Of a stretch of 64,000 bases of DNA, positions 58,493 through 64,000 are shown piece by piece. Position numbers and translations under genes: made by a program. The notes beneath the pieces were generated by a model. The model had not been told where the DNA came from, searched no databases, and saw only the letters and a list, made by a program, of their open reading frames with translations. Positions within the stretch are counted from its first letter, which is position 1. Each line of letters begins with the position of its first letter. The DNA comes from Aquanectria penicillioides (taxonomy: Eukaryota; Ascomycota; Sordariomycetes; Hypocreales; Nectriaceae): positions 2,232,001 to 2,296,000 of the forward strand of contig PYIU01000009.1 of NCBI GenBank assembly GCA_003415625.1, read 5' to 3'.

Positions 58493-59407
58493 ATGGCCGA
58501 ATACTCGTCGCTCAAGGTGCCGGAGCTGAAGAAGCTCCTGGCTGAGAAGGGCCTGCCCCAGACCGGCAACAAGGCCGACCTGATTGCGCGCCTGCAGGAG
58601 AACGACAAGAAGGCCGAGACTGAGGCCAAGCCTGGTAAGTGTGACCCTCGCGATAGCTCGCTCGCTCGCGCGCGCGCGCGCGCCAGCGCCGTTGCGCGCA
58701 AACCCATCATATCATCACCAGCATCAAACTAACGCCCATTCCCCAAAGATGAGAACAAGGAGGACGAGATCAGCTACAGCGACGACGAGGCTCCCGTTGC
58801 TGCTGCCGCTCCCGCCGCCGAGCCCGCCAAGGAGGTTCCCGCTGAGGAGCCTGCTCCTGCGGAGACCGAGGCTGTTGAGGAGGCTGCGGAGGAGAAGCCC
58901 GTCGAGTCAGAGCAGAAGCCTGAAGAGCCTGCTCAGTCGTACGCCATCGGCCTCGCCTCCACTGCCGCCGATGAGGAAGCTAAGAAGCGTGCCGAGCGCG
59001 CGAAGCGATTCGGTCTTCAGGAGGACGAAGATGCGAAGAAGCGCGCCGACCGAGCCAAGCGATTCGGTCTCGACGAGAAGGAGCTTGCTTCCAGCCTCGA
59101 CTCCGCCCTGCCTGAACGCCCCCTCAAGCGTGGCCGTGACCGTGGCGATGGCGACAACTCTCGTAACAACAAGCGACAAAACCTCGACCGAAGGGGTGGT
59201 GGTCGACGACGAGGTCGCCAGGGACGCGATGGTGGTCGAGACGGTGGTCGAGACGGTGGTCGAGACGGTGGTCGTGATGGCGGTCGTGATGGCGGCCGTG
59301 ACGGTGGCTCCAGGCGAGAGGGTGGCCAGAAGCGCCATGCTATCCTCGACGACCCTGCCGAGAAGGCCAAGGCAGAGAAGCGTGCGGCTCGATTTGCTTC
59401 CAACTAA
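58493..59407 (+). CDS. SAP-domain RNA/DNA-binding protein, Tho1/SARNP-like
   Basis: Exons 58493-58634 and 58749-59407 (intron 114 nt, with a CG dinucleotide run) give 266 residues. Residues 5-39 are a canonical SAP motif (YSSLKVPELKKLLAEKGLP ... NKADLIARLQE), which binds chromatin or nascent RNA. An acidic Ala/Glu/Pro stretch follows. Next are two copies of a KKRAxRAKRFGL motif (residues about 165-200), the signature of Tho1/SARNP proteins that help package mRNA with the Sub2/THO export machinery. There follows a basic linker (KRGRDRGDGDNSRNNKRQN), seven tandem RDGG units (RGG-like, RNA-binding) and the end KRAARFASN, a third partial copy of the RF motif. A nuclear location is inferred. The start is chosen at MAEYSS because the SAP fold begins there. 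Confidence 0.9.
58666..58683. repeat. (CG)n tract inside SAP-gene intron
   Basis: An uninterrupted CG alternation of about 18 bp lies in the only intron, a candidate Z-DNA-forming tract. Confidence 0.85.
59225..59308 (+). repeat. 12-bp coding tandem repeat, seven RDGG units
   Basis: Seven 12-bp units encode RDGG. The middle units are nearly identical (CGAGACGGTGGT), suggesting recent slippage. Confidence 0.95.
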
Positions 59408-62400
59408 AAGAGCTCGGGTTCAGGGAGCACGAAGGTTATATGGTTTGGTCTGTGGATGAACGAATTTCAACGCGATATGGGCAAGATTGAGGACAGAAGG
59501 GACGGGGAAGGGTCAAGACATGCCCATGGGTTCTGAAATGTAAGACTACTATTTTTTTCAAGCGCAAACAATGAAGGTAAAAGAAATCAATAAACGGGAA
59601 TCGGCGTTGCGGGGGCTCAAGTCGGCACGTCTCCAACACTTCCAGCATCCCCTCGTGTGTATGAGTGATAGTGAGCGCGAGCTCTGGCGGTTTCTGTCTT
59701 GTCTCGCGAGATGGGAACCGTGCCGCTCCCCTACAGTCTCATCCCACGCCGAGTCTGTCCTCCAGTTCAAGAACATCGCAATCCACCGGATAATGCGGTT
59801 GTCATCATGAAAGCGAAAATCTTTTCCAACATAATGAGCTTTGCCACTGGGCCGAACTTGGAAGCAAATTTCAGCATCACCACGCCGAAAACAGCAGGAT
59901 TGGATGAAAATGGAATCGATAGCGCAGAGCTGACGCCCGTTTCCTGAGAGAAGGTGTGTAAGACGAGCGAGACCAACAAGACGGCCACAGATCTGTACGA
60001 CCAAGCCTCTCAGGGGGGAAGCATACTAACAGGAGAACAGACTTGGATGGGTGGGAAACATTATCAAAGGCTTATCGGCCTGATGCCGAATTCGGTCATG
60101 TCAAGGCTCGGCTGGACATGATGGGGTCTGACGGAATTGTCGAATAGCATTAGGTAGTTGAGAACAACAAAGCGAAAAATACCCGAGCATAGGGGGTTGG
60201 TTGAGTCTGATCCCAGTTTCGCCCCTTTCCCGTGACTGAATCTAGATGCATCGGAGCAAATCCTGCACACCCTCTCGTGCAACCAGTCCCATCTCTGAAG
60301 TTGGCCAAGGATACTTGTCGCGCCGGAGCACCACGGGGAGGATCCCTAGTTCATCGGATGACGGATGGACGTGCGCTGTCGTCTAGGAGTTTTGCTCCAC
60401 CAACACTCCCGTGTCCTAGCGTTGGACGAGCTGAGCCACTGAGAGCGCAAGATGGGGGTGCTGACTTTGGATGCAGACCTGGATGGGTTGCGCGGCCAAT
60501 GGATCCAACCACATAAGGCGACGACTAACAGGACTGAGCGAAAACACGGGGCAGTTGACGTTGATATTCAGCGAGGAAGTTTCACGATGTGGGTTGCGGG
60601 AGGCCAGCACATCGGCCGCCTGAAGCCCGCGTCCCTTAGCTATGGGGCAAAACTGATGGATATGACGGACGTGAAGAGGTTATTCGTCCCAGTGTAGGAG
60701 TCAGGGGCGTTCAACCTGAAGCTGAGGATGACTCCCTCAGCCTTGAACGGTAACGCCCCCCTTCTGGACTTCTGGGTCTATGGAGGTTGGGTGGTCCTGG
60801 ATGGGGCCGGGTCGCTGATAGCAGCCGAAAAAACTCAGCCCTATCACAGTCACGAAGGGGACAGTCGGCCGAGAAGGCCGGGTCGAGAAATTGACGAGAC
60901 CCGTCTTGCGCTAGCCAAAGAAACGGCCCAGTCACAGCAGAGAAGAGGACAGAAAATCTCTCGCTGACCGGTCTTGTGGTCATGGCCTGGGTTAGGGAGC
61001 AAGCACGCGATAGTCTTCAAAGAGCCAACGGCAGATGCAGGACCGCGGCTGCTTGCCATGGTCGACGCAACGCAACTGGACCAACGCGCTAATCCCGCAT
61101 TCCTAAAGAGACCATGACCCATCCAGCAACGCAAGCCACGCAGACCATTCTCAGACGACTTCGTCAACCTCCGACACCCTCCAAGAAACGTGCGGATGGA
61201 ACCATGTCTTAATGGCCGTTGTTGTGGGTAGAGCCCTTGGCTCGGCACGGATGAGATGGCCAACAGTCAATCGAGCCTGTAGAGGTTTGGCCGTCCGTCA
61301 GCCATCACGTTACCCGGCACTATGCTCGTCAAGTCTCAGCCCGCAAACCAATGGCATCCGTGAAACCCCTGCTCACTTGATTCGCCCCCCAGTCGAGGAA
61401 GGCGATGGCGGCTACGATTGGAGAGTGCGGCTAAGCAGCTGGGTGGCGAGCGACTCCAGTCTCCTCTAGTCTGGGTAGGCTCGACCCTCCCAACGGTGTC
61501 CCGAATTTGGTCGATAGCCTGTGTGTCTTTTCTGAATCATCTTTGCAAGATATGTCGGCTTGCGTGTGGCCGGCTGGCGAGATGATGTGTTGGCAATGAG
61601 GCAAGGCCGCAGAAGCGCTTGTGAGGGCTCACCGCCAGGCCAAGTATCGAGTACTTTGGATCTCGGCCAGAGTGACCTGACAGGGGTTTAAAGAGGACAA
61701 AAACGGACCCCTCTCACCGGGGATCTGCGATTCGCTCAGTTCTCAGCAGCCACAGCAAGATCTAGGTTGGGACGAGGCTTGACAGGTGAAGACGGGGCGT
61801 GCAGCCACGCGGGAGGTGCCACGTCAATGGGCACCAGCCTCACCTTTAAAAACCCTGCAGACCGCTGTGGCCCAAGTGTGGCCGTTTGTGGCGGAGCAAG
61901 GTGGGATGCCTCCCCCATTGCCACTTTTGTAACAGATGATGACATCGTCTCAACAAGTCCCGAGTAATATCGATGGTAAGGAAACCGGTTCGAAATCTCA
62001 CATCGATTTTTTTTTGTTGATGCCGATAGCCGCAATAGACGCGGGACAACGCATTAACCTTGCCACCGTTCGCTGCAGGTTTCAGCTCTGCTGGGACGGT
62101 AGCTTGTCAGGGACGGAAACTACCTAAACCGTTCGGAAGGCTGGGTTAGGCTGACTGATTTCGATATGACTTTGGTCACCAGGGCCAAGGAGGCTCAATT
62201 TGCATAGGGCAGATCGGTCCTCGTGACCTGCTTGCTTGGTCGGTCAAGGTCAGATCTTTCTCTCAATGACGTCCCAATGCCGGGGTGGTAACTTCAATGC
62301 CGGCCTTTGGGTACCTAGCCTTAGGCCCAAAGGCTTGGGTCTCGTGAGTACATTTTTCTTGGGCATTGCGTCACGGGGCTATTTTCGCATTGCGAACTCG

Positions 62401-64000
62401 GATGCCCAGGTAATGCTCTGGGGGCCACTTGGGATCAACGAGACATACGTCCGCCTTCGGTTTCCTCGGTCTCGGCCGATACGCTTTTGCTGTGGAAATG
62501 GAGCAGGAGAGCGCCAGGCCATCCAATTCAATTGATAAAGCTTGTCTGCAGGTCTTGGTAAGTGGCCGTGGACTATCAACCTCGGACCCATGCGGCACAG
62601 ATAAAGCCAACGTCAGCAATGGTCCAAATTCCGTAATTGCGGCGATAACTGATATGAAAGTGCAAGAGGCGCCCAAGGATTGGCGAACAGGTTCGGTCTC
62701 GACGCGGTGGATAAGATGGCTGCTATAATAATAGGGAGAGACATGCAGGAGAGAGCCCGCTCGCCCGCCCCAAGTGGGAGTGAAACGACGGATGCATGTT
62801 CATTGGTAGAAAGTGATTTTCAAACATCCAATGGGGACGCGAGAAAGATGGGGTGGGATGGCCACTCCCAGGCAAAGAGGGCGCTTTGCGTGGCCGGGCC
62901 AGCGAATGAGAGCCTTGCGTCCTATTGTTGCTGACTCCTAGACAAAGTGAGAGACATCCGGAGTTTCCAGAATGTCTCGCCGTCTTTGAGTTCGTACTGT
63001 GGCCATTGGGGATGGCTACGGTGGCGATTGTAACACTCTCACAAAGCAACAGGCAATGACCACGGCAAGGTCCAGGATTCCCGACACCGCCCCTGCGGCC
63101 CCTCCCACCCGTCTCGCCGGGAACACGGTTGTGTGGGTAGAAGCCCATCATGGGGCCCGAACGACTGGGACAATGTAGTTGGTTTGATGCTTGATACGAA
63201 GCTGCGGCTCAGGCCCCAATGCCCAGTTGCTTCACCGCATAGGTGCAGCGATAGAATTTGCATTCACCTGCCGCTCCGACGATGAGACGCATGGAGACGC
63301 GAACGGCCTCCCACCCTTGGACCCTAGGACCGGGGCCAGATGCTATTATGGGGAGCATGAAGGCCTGCTAGGCGGACTGCAAACCCTCAGGCTACTTGCT
63401 GTAGCGTGCAGGTCGACTAGGTAGGTGGGCAAGTGCGCGAGTGGGGATGGATGGACTGGCTTTGGTGGAAAAAGAGCAGGGAGTGGACTGGAGGCCCAGG
63501 GTATCAGGCCCAAGCTCTCGACACCCCACAATGCAAGCAGCCAGCAATGCGTGCATGCCGTCTTCCTTTGCGTTGATTTGAAGAGGGGAGATTTGGGGTT
63601 TCTTCTTTTGGAGATCTGACTGGAGACGAGGTTGGGAGATCCCTGCCCATACCTGAGGTTGAAAGTCGAGGGGCGAGAGCGAGACGGACTGGACAGGAAT
63701 GGAAGGAACTTGGGTTGTGGCACGCGGAGGCAGGAGGCAGGAGGCTTACCACGACGGGAGAGCCACCGCCTCTACAGCGAGCAATCCTCTTGGCCTTCCC
63801 TTCCCCACCTCGCTCATGCTATCGAAACTACCCACCGCCACTTTGAACGTTTCGTGGTCTGCTGAGAAGACATGAATTCGGTATCATGACAAGTTTGTTG
63901 ATGCCAAAACAGGCCTGTCATCGTCATGACGACCCCCAACTCGTCTGCAGCTGGGTTTGGAGAGATTAGAACATTTGGGTGCACCTGCCTCGACCATGGG
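59408..64000. other. intergenic to window end, no gene seen
   Basis: 4.6 kb after the SAP gene. Open frames are at most about 150 codons, on both strands, with no domain, splice structure or repeat that I recognise. Confidence 0.45.

Noticed and set aside
1..64000. CRISPR arrays, bacterial insertion sequences, operons
   Set aside because: The window is eukaryotic with spliceosomal introns; no regularly spaced direct repeats or transposase were seen.

Overview
The window is filamentous ascomycete nuclear DNA. The signs are short 45-120 nt GT-AG introns, Kozak-type starts such as CACCATGG, pyrimidine-rich leaders, an intron-bearing tRNA and typical fungal families (Lys9, Dcr2, Ssh4/Ear1, a Tho1-like SAP protein, an NB-ARC/TPR NLR). 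The protein flavour fits Sordariomycetes, probably Hypocreales; the species is not determined. It is gene-poor: eleven protein genes and one tRNA in 64 kb, separated by intergenic stretches of up to 8 kb.

Layout. 0-18 kb: three minus-strand genes far apart: an SSH4/EAR1-like SPRY adaptor (3.6-5.3 kb), a single-pass membrane protein (9.8-11.0 kb) and a large disordered coiled-coil protein (16.4-18.2 kb) with a 76-codon ORF just upstream. 18.6-26.2 kb: no recognisable gene. 26.2-27.1 kb: an endonuclease/exonuclease/phosphatase-fold enzyme on minus. 27.1-33 kb: AT-richer DNA with diverged direct repeats showing RIP-like transitions. 33.1-33.8 kb: an acidic orphan protein on plus. 37.0-43.0 kb: a very large DH-PH (RhoGEF-like) protein on plus.

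44.9-46.8 kb: saccharopine reductase (LYS9), ten exons including 11-nt and 18-nt microexons and a GC-AG intron, preceded by two copies of a CCG-N4-CGG element. 47.9-53.6 kb: the most interesting block. It holds a protein I read as a candidate fungal gasdermin-like pore former, an intron-containing tRNA-Ala(UGC), and a five-exon NLR with an N-terminal alpha/beta-hydrolase, NB-ARC and TPRs. Together this looks like a candidate allorecognition/regulated-cell-death locus. 54.4-56.4 kb: Dcr2-type metallophosphatase, convergent with the NLR. 58.5-59.4 kb: SAP-domain mRNA-biogenesis protein. 59.4-64 kb: nothing recognisable.

A second theme is reading-frame breaks at short C/G runs. Six sites in three otherwise intact genes (SSH4-like, the coiled-coil gene, and four in the DH-PH gene) each look one base short. 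Adding one base at each makes the total CDS length divisible by three and joins plausible protein on both sides. A seventh site, in the gasdermin-like gene, has the opposite sign. Assembly homopolymer error is the simplest reading, but the pattern should be checked before any of these genes is called a pseudogene.
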